Assembly (NCBI GenBank): GCA_002943765.1
Contig: PQWQ01000002.1
Coordinates: forward strand, 4,216,001-4,280,000
DNA: 64,000 nt
DNA from: Psoroptes ovis
Lineage: Eukaryota; Arthropoda; Arachnida; Sarcoptiformes; Psoroptidae
Reading direction: 5' to 3'
Below the pieces are notes generated by a model, which saw nothing but the letters and a program-made list of their open reading frames with translations, had not been told where the DNA came from and made no database searches. The position numbers and the translations under genes are program-made. Of the stretch, positions 38,194 through 50,616 are shown one piece after another (within the stretch, counting starts at the first letter, position 1; each line of letters begins with the position of its first letter).

Positions 38194-39536
38194 TCAAAAT
38201 GGTTTCAAATCTAATCGATAATTTTCACCATTATTATTGTCCCAAAATTCTTGGCCATCACCTGTTTGAAAACGTATAGCAAAATACATTTTCGCTACTG
38301 ATTTCGATGATAATGTCGATTGATGATTTTCTTGTTTATCATCATTTGTATATGAAGTTTTTTGTTGTTGATGATGTTGATAAAATGGTGAATAATGACA
38401 ATAATTATGATTTAAGCCAAAATCTTGTGGACGAGCATAAATGACGAATGAAAATTTATCCGTATTACCATCATGTGATCCAAGCATATAAGTTGCTTCA
38501 CGTTCAATGAATGTTGACCAATCATTAAATGTATAACGTACGAATACTTTTTTGACAAAATGTAAATTAACCACAGATACATTACCATAAACGGTCGTTT
38601 CAGCAAGTTGTAATGAATGTAGTAATATTTTATTATTATATAAACGTTCAATGAAATTATCTAATAATGATTGGATCTTGAAATTCGATGCTTCTAATTC
38701 ATATCTTGGATTCAAATTTATTGTATTATTCAAATAATCTCGTTTCATTGATAATGGTAACAATGATGCTGTTGTTGACGTCATCGTACGCTTATTTGAA
38801 TCATTATTATTTTTTAATTTAACATAATCTACATTATGCCAACTATCGGAATTCCATTCATTATTGACTGGTGGTGTATATGATGAATATCTACGTGGTG
38901 GTGTTTGTGGTGATTGTAACATAAAATAATGAACATTTTCCAATGCTTTACCGATCGTATCGGCAAAACGAACATTTTTCTTTTCATAGTGAATACTCAA
39001 CGATTTTGTACGCAATATTGATCGTTTTTTTCTACGATTTTTATTATTATTGCAATTATTATTTTGATTATTTTGACTGTCATTAGTTATTTCATTATTT
39101 TGATTATTTAATACATTATTAATGGATAAATCTTCATCAGGCACTTGATTACTATCGTCATCAACAGCGATTTGTTTATGATTTAAAATTTTTTCCGTCA
39201 ATTGTTGTGTTGCTGCTGCTAACCATGCTGCAGCTGATTCTTGCTCTTTATTTAATCCTTTTCCAAATATTCATTCATGGATAAATGAGAAAAAAGTAAA
39301 AAACAAATGATTAGAATATAAATCTTTAAATTATTGCAATCAAATGTTGAAATGAAAGAATGAAAAAAAATACCATAAATAAATAATTTAAAAGTATCAA
39401 AATGATGTTCATGATTAGTGTTATTATTATTCATAAATAATTTATTCAATGTTGTCATGTTTGATGATTTCAATGATGATGATGATGGTGATGATAACCA
39501 AAACGATGTGGTATCAATTTCAATATTTTGAAACAT
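38194..39536 (-). CDS. PP1 glycogen-targeting subunit (PPP1R3/CBM21), copy 1
   Basis: Main exon 38194-39257 with a likely first exon 39374-39536 (ATG at 39534-39536); phases agree (TAT G / GA TTA) and give 408 residues. A PP1-docking RVxF-type motif lies in KKNVRFADTIGKALENVHYF. The C-terminal CBM21 domain (about the last 170 residues) has VKKVFVRYTFNDW and ends with the substrate-binding WDNNNGENYRLD. These proteins bring protein phosphatase 1 to glycogen to activate glycogen synthase. The N-terminal part is Asn-rich. A second, paralogous gene lies at 48937-50616. The first-exon choice is uncertain: the exon at 41390-42863 ends in the same phase and could splice to the same acceptor. Confidence 0.88.
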
Positions 39537-41389
39537 TTTCAAGTCGATTATCAATAGAATAAAGAAAAATATGTGAAAAAATATATCATATTTTTCTAAT
39601 GAAAAACATGGTAAAACTGTCATTTATATGAAATATTTTATTTGAATGTATAGAAAATTTATTTTTCAACCAAATGATTGATTGATTGATTAATGAAATA
39701 TGGATGAAATCGATCAATCAAACATAAATCATGATAAAAAATAAAAATAAAAAAAAGAAGGCGAAAAATAATGCGAAATCATCAATCGAATTGAGTGATT
39801 GATTGATTGATTAATTTCAATGTGACATAATTATTTTCATTATTTCGAATCAAATCAAATCAAATCAAATTATTAGACTAATATGTGACATGTTTTTCGA
39901 TGATAATCATTTCAAATCACTATTTTTAAATCATATTTCGAGGAAATTTGTGTGAAACAGTAATCAGTAAATCAACAGATCGATAACGATTCGGAGAAAA
40001 TTTTTATTTTTTGAAGATTTATTGATGAAATCAATGAAACAGAGAAAAATTTGTGTGAACAAATACAAGGCTAAGCTTTACTGTCACTGTTATTGATCAA
40101 TGAAATTCTTGTTCAATGAAAATTTCATGAATTCATTGAACAAGAATTTCATTGAAGAGGATTGAAAGGATTAAAGAATTATCAAAAAATTTTGAAAAAA
40201 AACGAAAGAATTAAGAAATCCAAAAATGACCTAATTTGAATTGAATTTTACAAATATACTCGAAAATTTCATGGTCAAACGAGAAAACAGTGAAATGGTT
40301 GATGATTCCTGATAATTATAATTGCGAAGCTTGCATACATATATGATTATCGTTCATTATTCAAGTTTTATCATTCATTTACAAATTTTACAAGTTGAAA
40401 ATTAACTTTGAAATATTATTATTATCATTATTATTAATAATTCAATGATATTTTTAAGGAAAAATAAAGAAAAAATTTTCATTCATTCATTCATTCAATT
40501 CGATGATCTTCAAATTCTTCTTTTTGTTTTAAATCACGACAATGATGATGATTATATATGGATAAATAAATGATAAATGATTTTTTAGTTAAGCTAAAGC
40601 TAACCTTCAAATATCATTATTATAATTATCATTATCATCATCATCCAAAGCAAATCCGCATCTAAAATGGTCGATGACAGATAAATTATTGAATGATTTT
40701 GTTTTGTTTTCTGTCTGTGTTCATGCTTGGTATGAGCATTTATCAATTTTTCAAAATCAACAATCGAAAATTCTTTGAATTTATCAGAAAACTTTCTGTT
40801 GCCGGTTTTCGTGAAATCAATTGATAATTGAGGCTAATTTCTTCGGGCAATAGTCTACACAACGATTGATAAATCGTAAATTTTCTTTGAAGAAATAAAG
40901 AAATTCATGAATTTCGATATTGAAAATTTGATTAAAAATCAAATTTTTTTTTTCTTATCCAAAAAAATTCAAAATCAAATCATAAATTTATCAATTTTTT
41001 TCCTCTTTCTCTCTCTCTCTCTTATGTCTCATTATTTTCCGCATATGCGTCCCCGAAATAAAAATCGATTAATTAATCGGATAAATTGTAATTAATTTTA
41101 ACATCGAAAACTATCGAAAAAAATAACGATTAAACACATACACACACATGCACATGCAAACAAACAGACTATCATCAATCGAAATGATGTTTGAAATGAA
41201 TGAAAAACCCATAAAAATTAAAAAAAAAAGATTAAAATTTCTTTTTCTCAATAATTCAAATGGATATTTCCTTTTATGGATATGAATGATTTCATTTGAT
41301 GGGCAACATAAAATAGGATAGGATATATGCATTTGAAATCATAGAAATTGTACTATTTTTTTTTCTTTCATCATATAATATGACCATAC
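39537..41389. other. Spacer or intron upstream of PPP1R3 copy 1
   Basis: About 1.85 kb with no supported gene. It contains a strong 24-bp inverted repeat at 40097-40155 and CT/CA simple runs near 41000-41150. If the exon at 41390-42863 splices to 39257, this whole stretch is intronic. Confidence 0.55.
40097..40155. repeat. Perfect 24-bp inverted repeat (hairpin)
   Basis: The left arm (40097-40120, starting TCAATGAAATTCTTG) pairs base for base with the right arm (40132-40155), separated by 11 bases. It is non-repetitive apart from AT richness and is the longest perfect hairpin noticed in the window. It could be a small foldback element, a hairpin RNA or a recent inverted duplication; the sequence does not decide. 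Confidence 0.85.
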
Positions 41390-42863
41390 CTGATTTGATG
41401 AACATCATTGATTTGTATTGATTTAAATGTGGTGTTTTTTCCATTTCATTTGATCTAATATTATCACCATTTATTTCTACATTATTATTGCTATCATTAT
41501 CGTTAATATAATTATTATTATCAACAGATGATAAACTAGTTTTGGCTATTAAATGATTATCATTGTCGTTGATTTGAAGTTGATTCATTATTTGATTATC
41601 ATCATTTTGAATGACATTATCATCATTTCGATGATCATTTTTATTATTCAGATTATTTCGATCATCATTATCATTATTCTTATCATCATCACATAATTTT
41701 GACAATAATTCTAAATTTGGTAATATTGGAATCATTGAACTATTTTTGCGATCAATAACTGTTGTTGATTGTTGATCATTTATTGATTTGGTGGTTGTTG
41801 CTGTTGTTGTTATCGTCGATTGATCGGGAAAAGAATTTTCATTATCTTTCTGTGGTTCCTGCTGTTGTTGTTGTGTTAATTCGATTTTTAGTCGTGCTAA
41901 ATCATCAATTATTGATGGTGTTTGTGGCGGTAAAATTGATTGAATAATATTTTCATTTGATGATGGTGATGGGAATTTTTCTGCAGCTATCGCTAAATCT
42001 AATTCCGATGATATCGATGATGATCTTCGACGTTTATAAATATCTAATGAATCGACACGATTATTTTTATTATCTTGTTCATCATCATCAGTTGAATCAT
42101 TGTTATTGTTATTATTTTCATTGTTTTCATCATTTTTAACCTTATTATTTTTTTCATTTATATTGTTGTTGTTAATTTCTTGTGGTTGTTGTTGATCTTG
42201 TTTTGTCATTATTGTTGTTATTGTTGAATCATTATCATTACTATTAATTATTTGATCATCAAATTTATTTTTATTTTTATAATCATTATCTTTATATATC
42301 GTATCGATCGAATCTAAACGTTCAGTGATTTCTTGGAATTTTTTATCAAAAAATTTTAAATTAGGCAATGAACTGACTATGAATGATTTGCATTTACTAA
42401 GATTATTTATATTATTATTATTATTGTAATTATTACTATTTTTATTTGTAGAACAATTATCAATATAGTTATTATTATCGTTAATTTGATTGATATATTC
42501 AATGCGATTTGTTGTTTTAGATGGGGTCATTTTTTTCGAATACAGGATAGGCAATGACATTGAACATCCGATTTTCTGAAAGAATATTGTTGCTGTCGAA
42601 GAGGATATATTATTTGTTGATCTATCAAAAATTGTTGATGGCAACGCGAATTTTCCATCATTAAAATCAAATCTTGATGATGATGATGATGATGATGTCG
42701 TCGATGATAAAGATGATTGACCATTAAATGAAACATTTCCGTTATTTATCGGCTTTGATGTTGTCATTGCAGTAGAAGATGATGGCAATTTTTTCGAATG
42801 ATACCAATTATCTTGATGATTCATTGATAACATTGGTGAAGACATTTTATCAAAATGATTCAA
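41390..42863 (-). CDS. Large low-complexity exon, possible alternative 5' exon of PPP1R3 copy 1
   Basis: The frame starts at ATG 42861-42863 (MNHFDKMSSPMLSMNHQDNW) and reads 491 codons to a good donor (TCAG/GTATGG) at 41390. Beyond the donor the open frame continues only 33 codons of AT-rich sequence to 41292. No known domain was recognised. It is very rich in Asn, Asp and Ser, with some ordered-looking islands (CKSFIVSSLPNLKFFDKKFQ, RRRSSSISSELDLAIAAEKF, TPSIIDDLARLKIELTQ). The donor is phase 1, matching the acceptor at 39257 of the PPP1R3-like gene; the fusion would be 845 residues. It could instead be the first exon of an unrelated gene. No function is assigned. Confidence 0.55.
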
Positions 42864-45800
42864 ATTTCAAATTCAATATTGGAGAATGAATTATTGATAT
42901 CAGATATTTTTTCTTTAATTTTTTTTCACCATTGAAATTGTCAATGTTATGAACGAAAAAAATCGTTAAAATTATAAAATTTTAAAAGAATTGTAAACGA
43001 TTTAAAAGCAAAAAGATGAATATGAGAAATAAAAATACGAAATCATAACAATTTGTTGATATATATTGAATAAAATAAAAAAAGAAAAAAATAATAAATC
43101 TCATTCACAATTTAACAAGACTTAAATTTAAATCATAAGAAAAATTCTCTTAAAATATCAGAAATTTTTCATTTTTTCTTTTTGGCATACAAAATGAAAT
43201 GCTTAAAGAAATTGTTGAATAATGTTAGTATATGTTGAATTTATATTTATTTATATGTTATCATTCATTCATTCATTCATTTTTTCCATTCATTAAACTA
43301 TTTATTCATTTATTTATTTTATATATAAATGAAAATATAAAATTCCTGACAAACATGCTTTTTTTCCAACTATTTTCGCTGCACAATAATAATCAACATT
43401 TAAAAAAATAAGCAAAATAAATGAATGAATATGAATGAATGATGTTCAATGTTGTTGCTTTTTGGTGATGCTTCAAGATTATAATGATGTAGGATGTTTA
43501 ATTTGTGTATGTGCATAAGCAATGTGTGTGTTTGCTCTATGTGAAATTCATGTTTGAATTTATAAAAGAAAAAAAAATTGTAAATCAAAATCATAAAGCT
43601 TGTCATGCATAGGGCACAACAACAACAACAACACAAAACAAAGATTTGAATGTGTATAAAAATGATGAAATAAAATTTGGAAATTGAATTATAAATAAAA
43701 TAATCATCGGCATATACTCTGCAGATGAATAAAAGAAAGCAGCAGAACTAAAAGAAAGAAATGGCAGAAATCTGATGATAATTATTTTTACTTAATTTCT
43801 TAAAAAAAAAAAAATACAAAGTTTTAATTATAATTGTAATAATTATTATTATACAACTTAGACATCTTTAATCATGATTAAATAAATGATGAAAAAAAAT
43901 GCAACATACAGCAATTAATGACAAATATTTAATTCATATTTTCATGTGTATGTTTGGTTGATAATCTATGAAATAAGATTAGAAAGAAGAAAAACTAAAA
44001 TGTTTGATACTAATGATGAACACTGTGTATATTATGCAACAGATGCATAGAGATGGATAGCGAAAATTTCACAAAATTGTCGATGCTTGTATCGGAAATT
44101 TTGATTTTCGACTATGATTAGGATGATGATAATAAAAATAATTATAATAATGATTAACCTCGAACTATTTGAATGAAATTCAATTATTTTCCGATATTTT
44201 GAATTTTTCAAGAAAAAATATATTGGAAAATAATTTGAAAAAAACAAAAATTTCATTGAAACATTATCACATTAATATAAATTGAAATATATTGACAAAT
44301 CGATTTATTTGATTGAGATTTTTTTTTTGTTTCAAATACCAAATTTCAATTTCATTGAAAATGTTGAAAAAATGTTTCTAAAGAAAAAAAAATTCCTTCT
44401 TGTTTCTATGTTGTTGTTGTTGTTGTTGTTGCTGTCTAAATGATTATCATTGTTGTCTTTTTGATGATTGTGATCATATTTATGAGAAATGTTTGATATG
44501 AATATGACAAGAAAAAATATTGATTTTTAAACAAATTGATTTAAACATGAAAATAATCATATGATTTTCAACAAGAAAAGAAAAAACATATCTAAATCAT
44601 GCATTAAACACACATTTTTGATAATAATATTTTATTACTAATAATAATAATATCGATTCACATTGATTGATGGATGGATAGATTTATTCAGTTCGATTTG
44701 ATTATGATTAATTTACTTTGAAATGAATAAATAAATGAGAAATAAAAACAAAAAAAAAACAATTAAAAATCATTATTGTTCAAATGATGTTGATAATTGT
44801 TTGGGTTTTTTTTTCTTTTTGATTGAAAATCAAAATCAAATTCTTTATTCATTTTCCAAGCAAATTGATTGATTATTGAATATTATTATTATTATTGTTA
44901 ATTATTGATTAATCAATCTGAGCTTGTATTCAAATCAAAGATTCAAAAAATCATAATCAATCTTTTAAACCAAGAAATATTATGATAAATTGGAAAAAAA
45001 AGAGCAGAAATGGTAACTAGAAGAAAAATAAATAATCATTATACTTACTATGATTGGAAAAATTTACCAAAACACAGCAACAGCAACAACGACCAACGAT
45101 AGTAAACAAACCAATATAACCATAAAAAAAGCAGGCGAACAACAACACAACCAAATGCAAACAATTAACATTTAATCATCATGGCTAAAATTAAAAAATT
45201 TTAAACTTGATTGAAATGGAAAAGTATTTGATATGTCAAAAAAAATAATTTTTAAAAAAATTTAAATTAACATTTATGTGTTCTCAATTTATATGCATAT
45301 TTATTTTCTATGAATTTTCGATGGAAACAAAATTACGATTACACACGCTGGAAAATGAATATATTATCAACCATCCTCTCTCTTCCCATTTAATCGATTG
45401 ATAAAATTTGGCCAACTATTTTTTTTCCAAAATCAAAAAAATTGGGAAAAAATGGAGATAAAACAAAATCATTTTCTCCAATCAATCAAGGAAAGGAAGA
45501 ATGTGACCACATTGATTGTGAATGAGAGTGAAAAAAAAACGAAAAACCATGCATTGACTAGCTGATCATTACAATCATTAATTGATGATTGTTGTTTTGC
45601 TTTGTTTTGTTTTGTTTGCACACACACACACACACACAAAACAAAACAATACACAGAAAAATGAAAAAATAAATAAATATTTTCTTCTATTCGTTTCTAT
45701 ACCATTTTGTTTGCCAAAATAGTTTTTGGTTTTTGTTTGCTTGGTTTTTGAATTTTTAATCTAATATTTTTTTGACATTTTGGTATTTTTATTTTCAATA

Positions 45801-46228
45801 TTCAATTCAATTTTATGACTCGTTTAAGCTTATTATAGTAATTTAAACACACACACACATATACATGTTTTTTTTGTTTATTCATGCTTCAATATTTTCG
45901 TTCTACGTTCAGTACATTTTTCAGTTTGTGTTTGGTGACATTTTCACTGATAACCCAAAAGAATCAAATGGCAATATATGAAAAAGAAAGACGAAAAACA
46001 TTTGACCTTTTTCATTGATTTGTGTTTGGAGGTTCAGCGTTGATTTTTTTTTTGCGCATTTGTCAACAAGTGTCATGGAGTGCAAAAATGCTATGTCATT
46101 CCATGTTGGCTGAAAAATAAGAGCCAAAAGATTCAATAATTATGGCTGAAATTTCGAATTATCAGGAATTGAACGGAATTTCTTCGTAGAAAAATAGTCT
46201 GATGCAATCATTTTATTCAAATTTATAT
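42864..46228. other. AT-rich intergenic region
   Basis: About 3.4 kb with no supportable coding sequence. It contains GTT runs near 44410-44435, a CA run at 45619-45638 and many AAT stretches. The right end includes the 3' UTR of the sulfotransferase gene that ends at 46229. Confidence 0.6.
45619..45638. repeat. CA dinucleotide microsatellite
   Basis: About ten CA units, flanked on both sides by AAACAAAAC-type sequence in opposite orientations. Confidence 0.85.
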
Positions 46229-47786
46229 TCAAATACTTATTGTTTCAAATAATTCATCAACAGTATAACCAAATAATTCAAAATCTAAATAATATAATTT
46301 ATAAAGTTCAATAATGGATTTCATTGATAATTGTGATAAATATCGAATTGTTTCAGCATATTTTAGCCGTTGTTGTTGACATTTTTTCAGTGAAACACTT
46401 GTTGCTTTTGTTTTCGATGATTTTGATGATGATGATGATGATGATATATTTAAGCTTATAAATTGATTATTAAAATTTTCCCATACATCAAAATTGGTTA
46501 ATTTATCATTTAAATATAATTTGAAATTATAAAAATCATTACTTGTTTCTAATTTACCAATGAAATCATATTTCAATGAACATGGTTCACATAATGTCCA
46601 AATAGGTATCCAATGTTGATCAAATTGATATGAATCTGTATTATTTTTTAGTAATAATTCTTCAACAAATTCTTTAAATGTTACATGTTGATTCTTTTGT
46701 TCGCGTTCTTTTCCATATAATCTATCTAATAATGGATTCCAATATCGATCATAAAAATATTGTTCATCACTTTCATTACGTTCAGCTTTATCTTTGAAAG
46801 CTGATACTAATCGTACAAAAGGATGTCGTACAAATATTGTTTTAAAATATTTTGATTCACGTGAATAAATTGAAAATGCTGGCGAAATACGATATAATTG
46901 ATCATTTAATTTAAAATGAAAATTTGATAAATTATCAATTTGTTCTAATGATTGTTGAGATCGATTTTTGTTGTTTGGCTCTCCATCTATTGTTGTTTGA
47001 TTTTCTAACAATAAATACAAACGTTTGATTGTTGTTGATGCAATTTTTGGCACAAAACATGTTACAATATGATGATCATTATTCACTAATAATGGACATG
47101 TTCGAATACTACAATATTTATATGTTGAATTTTTTTTCGATTCTTTGCGATTATCATAAAAATGACGATGTTTTGATGAAAGACGACGATTAGTTGATAA
47201 ATGCCATGAATTGAATAATTTATCTTTGAAACCATATGAACTGCAAACATGCTTCAATCTGGTAGATCTTTTTCTATAAGTTTCATTATGAATACTTTTT
47301 TCGAAAAATTTCTTATCCGAACAATTCATTAATTTATCATGATCCATATAATGTTTGGCAATCTATGCATGGATAGATTCATAAGGAGTTAATTAAAGAA
47401 TTCTTTTATCGAAAAAAATTCTGATCATAGATACTTACATTGAATAATCTTTGTAATTTTTCTTCAGTCAACAATTGTAATGTTTGTGATCGTTCTACAT
47501 ATTTTAACGGTTTAACAATCATCGATGATGATGATGATGATGACGAAAAAAGTGAATGATCAATTTTTGGAAATAGTTTATCTTTCAAATTTTTATTTCT
47601 ATGAAAATGATTAAAATTAGTTGGTGTAAATAGTTTCGTTCCAGCATTTGACAAGTTTATCATTGAATAAAATATTACAATAATTACAAATAATGAAATC
47701 CATTTGATTAATTTTTTAAATAAATTAATATATTGACTAGTAATGGATTGATTTTGTTTAATCAATTTTTGTTGTCGTGATTTCAT
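46229..47786 (-). CDS. Carbohydrate sulfotransferase (chondroitin/dermatan 4-O type), 2 exons
   Basis: Exons 47439-47786 and 46229-47362 (phase 0, 76-nt intron) give 493 residues. A short cytoplasmic tail is followed by one membrane segment (about residues 26-46, LIKWISLFVIIVIFYSMINL), the type II topology of Golgi sulfotransferases. The Sulfotransfer_2 domain has the 5'-phosphosulfate loop FVPKIASTTIKRLY and the 3'-phosphate site FVRHPFVRLVSAFKDKAE, then HVTFKEFVEELL, HWIPIWTLCEPCSLKYDFIG and a C-terminal YKLYYLDFELFGY. These match the CHST11-14 group (VPKVACTNWKR; VREPFERLVSAYR). It would transfer sulfate from PAPS to chondroitin or dermatan. A poly-Ser insert (SSSSSSSKSSK) sits near the C-terminus. 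Exact acceptor specificity cannot be read from sequence. Confidence 0.9.
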
Positions 47787-48936
47787 TGATTATCAAAATA
47801 ATCATATCATAATCATAACATGGTCAAAATTAGATTAAAATTTGATCTTGTTTCCTTATCGGATCATTTATATGATAACTGCGTATTTATGATCGACAAG
47901 AAAAACGTACATTTATAAATTCAAAACATGATGTTTACCACCGAACAAAACATCAATGATGACGTATATGATAATGATGTTGCAAAATGTGGAGAAAGTC
48001 AATGCGAAAACAAAAACAAGTAAACAAATTTCAATTTCATTCAATTAAAAATAAAGGAACATAAATAAAAAAACATACAAGAAAAAAAATTGAATTTTTC
48101 GCTGTGTTATGACATTCGAGGTATGGACAAGTGGTAAAACAAGTTGCTGCGATTGCAACGTAAAGCTAAGAAAAACAAACAATTTCTGATTGGACATTTG
48201 TAGAAAATCATTCAATGTTTGCAAGCAATAAAGTTTACAATTAATTTAATTGTAAAATAAAAAATTTTCCAATTTATTATCCCGGAAGTTTGAGTAACAA
48301 TTCAAAATGAATAGGAATGAACTCATTGATTTCGATTGACATTCAATTGTTTTCCATTCGATTGATCGATCAATTGAAAGCAACCGATTCAAATAATCGA
48401 TTCAATCAACATATGATGCTACCAACAACACGCGACATGATCAAAATTATCTAACCGAAAAAAAAAAAAATAAAAATTTGTTTATTTCGACTTTGATTTT
48501 TGAATAATTTTTGATTTTATCAATTCCAATCAATTATTGATTCATCTATCAATCAAAATCAATGATTGATAGATTAATTTTTCAAAGTTCAAATTTCAAA
48601 GTTTCTTTCATTGATTTTCTAATTAATCTTATCACACACAAAAAAAAATTGTTTTGGATTTAAATATTTTTTTCAGATGTGAAATCAAAAATTAATTATA
48701 TTTTCTTCGAGGAAAAAAAAACATATCAATAATTATATCTATATTTAGATTTATTTGACTTTTTTTTTGATTAAAATCAAATTGATAGATTGAATTGCTT
48801 TGTTCAATATTAATTATATTCAGTGTTTGTCATAAATTATTTTGAATATTTTTAGTTTTTTTTTCTATTAATAAAATAAATTATATGAAAAAATTATTAC
48901 ATTATCACTAAGATATTTTGAAAAAAAATATTATCA
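47787..48936. other. Intergenic spacer
   Basis: About 1.15 kb, AT-rich. It contains the sulfotransferase upstream region and the 3' flank of PPP1R3 copy 2. A tRNA-like stretch near 48120-48175 was examined and rejected. Otherwise nothing recognised. Confidence 0.55.
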
Positions 48937-50616
48937 TTAGCTACGTTGATATATGAATGAATAATTCATTCCAAAATTATTATCCCAATATTCATTATCA
49001 GCTATATAACGTATGGCAAAAATTAAACGTTGTCCAGGCATCATTGTTTGATGTCCATGTGAATTGACAGCTATTTCAAAATTGATCATAAATTTATCGC
49101 TAAAACCATCATTTGAATTCGGTAAATATGTTCCAGGTATTTCTGTCCATGTTAACCATTCATTTGTCGTATATCGTAATATCACTTGTTTATGAAAGCA
49201 AATGTTTAAAACACGAATAATACATTTTATTTCGAACACACTATTCGAACCTTTAGGACCATTTACTAGACAATTTTCTAAACTAACTTTATTTGTGCGT
49301 ACACGTTCCATGAAACGAATTGGATCAAATGTTGGCTGATCGAATAACATTCGCATTGCAGCTTGCAATTCATTTGGCACATTAATTTTCGTATTATTGT
49401 TATTTTGAATGAATGAAGTGCGATTTGTAGAACGATTATGCAGTAGCCAATCACGATCTTCATCATCAAGTTGTAATGATTTGAACGCCGATAATGGTGG
49501 CAAATAATCTTCATGGTCAACAATATGACGTATTGATGCTAAATCAAGACCCAATGCATCAGCAAACCTGACAATTTTTTTCTCACCAGGTGTGCCAGGT
49601 GGTGTTTTTCCAGTTTTTAATGATGTTGATCTAACCAATGTTGAATTTCTTCTGTCATTATCAGGAATTTCTTCGATATCATCACAACTTGATAATTCAT
49701 TTAATGAATCATGCTGATGATCGTTTTCATCAATATTATTATCACTATCAGTATTTTGATTATTATTATCATTATCCAAAATAACCTTGTCAATATTCTC
49801 TAAAGTTATCTCAGCCACCTCATGGTCGACCGGATCAATTTCGGTTTTTTCACAGTCTTTGTTTTGATTTTGTTCTGCTAATTCTTTTTTTAGCACATCG
49901 CAAACAGAATTTAGATAACAAATAGTATCATTAGATTTGGGTGTACCATCAAATTCGTCATCATTGACTGGTGATGATAAATATAATGACGGTGGCGATT
50001 GACAATTAGATAACGTTGTTTCACTATCATCATCACTATCATTGTAAAGATTCAATTCATCACAAATTTTATCATCTTCATCATCATCATTATTGTGCCA
50101 ATTATTTCCAGCCTTTATTGGTGTTGAATGATCCATTATTTCATGTTTTAGATATTTTTTTCGTAATGAACGTGTTATTTTTGAAAAATCGTGATGAAAA
50201 TGATTTGATAATTTGTCATTGGCAAAATCACCATCAATAATTGATTCGGTACCCGAATCAGATACTGATGTCATTGATGAAAAGGAATATTTTTTATTAA
50301 GATCATCGCTGTTCATTAATAAATCAAAATTATTATTATCCGATAATGAAATTTGATTTATATCGTTTGTGTGATTATTATTTTCGTGTATTTGTTGTTG
50401 CTGACTAGATGCAAACATTAATATGGCCGGTGACATTGAAAAAATTGTCGATATTCTATCATTATTGAAATCATTATTATCGTCTTTATTTGTATTAATA
50501 TTATCGGCGATTATCGATGAAGATGAACCAGGTAAGGAGATTGGTGTTGATGATGAGGATGCTGACTGTAAAGAACAATCAACGATTAGGGTAGCCGTAG
50601 ATGATGGATTGTTCAT
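48937..50616 (-). CDS. PP1 glycogen-targeting subunit (PPP1R3/CBM21), copy 2
   Basis: An apparently single-exon ORF of 559 residues from the ATG at 50614-50616. The first 300 residues are Asn/Asp/Ser-rich and disordered-looking. The RVxF-type PP1-docking motif is in KKIVRFADALGLDLASIRHI at about residues 345-365. The CBM21 domain fills the C-terminal third, with FHKQVILRYTTNEWLTW, GFSDKFMINFEIA, LIFAIRYIA and the closing EYWDNNFGMNYSF. It recruits PP1 to glycogen. The same domain order and the shared VRFAD and WDNNxxxNY motifs make it a paralogue of the gene at 38194-39536, on the same strand about 9 kb away. This copy keeps the more conserved CBM21. Confidence 0.93.
   Translation of the reverse strand: MNNPSSTATLIVDCSLQSASSSSTPISLPGSSSSIIADNINTNKDDNNDFNNDRISTIFSMSPAILMFASSQQQQIHENNNHTNDINQISLSDNNNFDLLMNSDDLNKKYSFSSMTSVSDSGTESIIDGDFANDKLSNHFHHDFSKITRSLRKKYLKHEIMDHSTPIKAGNNWHNNDDDEDDKICDELNLYNDSDDDSETTLSNCQSPPSLYLSSPVNDDEFDGTPKSNDTICYLNSVCDVLKKELAEQNQNKDCEKTEIDPVDHEVAEITLENIDKVILDNDNNNQNTDSDNNIDENDHQHDSLNELSSCDDIEEIPDNDRRNSTLVRSTSLKTGKTPPGTPGEKKIVRFADALGLDLASIRHIVDHEDYLPPLSAFKSLQLDDEDRDWLLHNRSTNRTSFIQNNNNTKINVPNELQAAMRMLFDQPTFDPIRFMERVRTNKVSLENCLVNGPKGSNSVFEIKCIIRVLNICFHKQVILRYTTNEWLTWTEIPGTYLPNSNDGFSDKFMINFEIAVNSHGHQTMMPGQRLIFAIRYIADNEYWDNNFGMNYSFIYQRS

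Noticed and set aside
39252..39373. Extension of the PPP1R3 copy 1 first exon to a stop at 39252
   Set aside because: The sequence after 39374 is AT-rich intron-like; a donor at 39373 and an in-phase acceptor at 39258 explain the gene better.
48105..48175. tRNA-like stretch: A-box-like TGGACAAGTGGTAAAAC and a 5-bp stem GTTGC/GCAAC with a 7-base loop
   Set aside because: No acceptor stem pairing, no T-arm or B-box (GTTCGAATC type), and the loop lacks the conserved U33.
50016..50240. His/Tyr-rich plus-strand frames opposite the second PPP1R3 gene, and similar ones opposite 41390-42863
   Set aside because: They are antisense readings of Asp/Asn codon runs.
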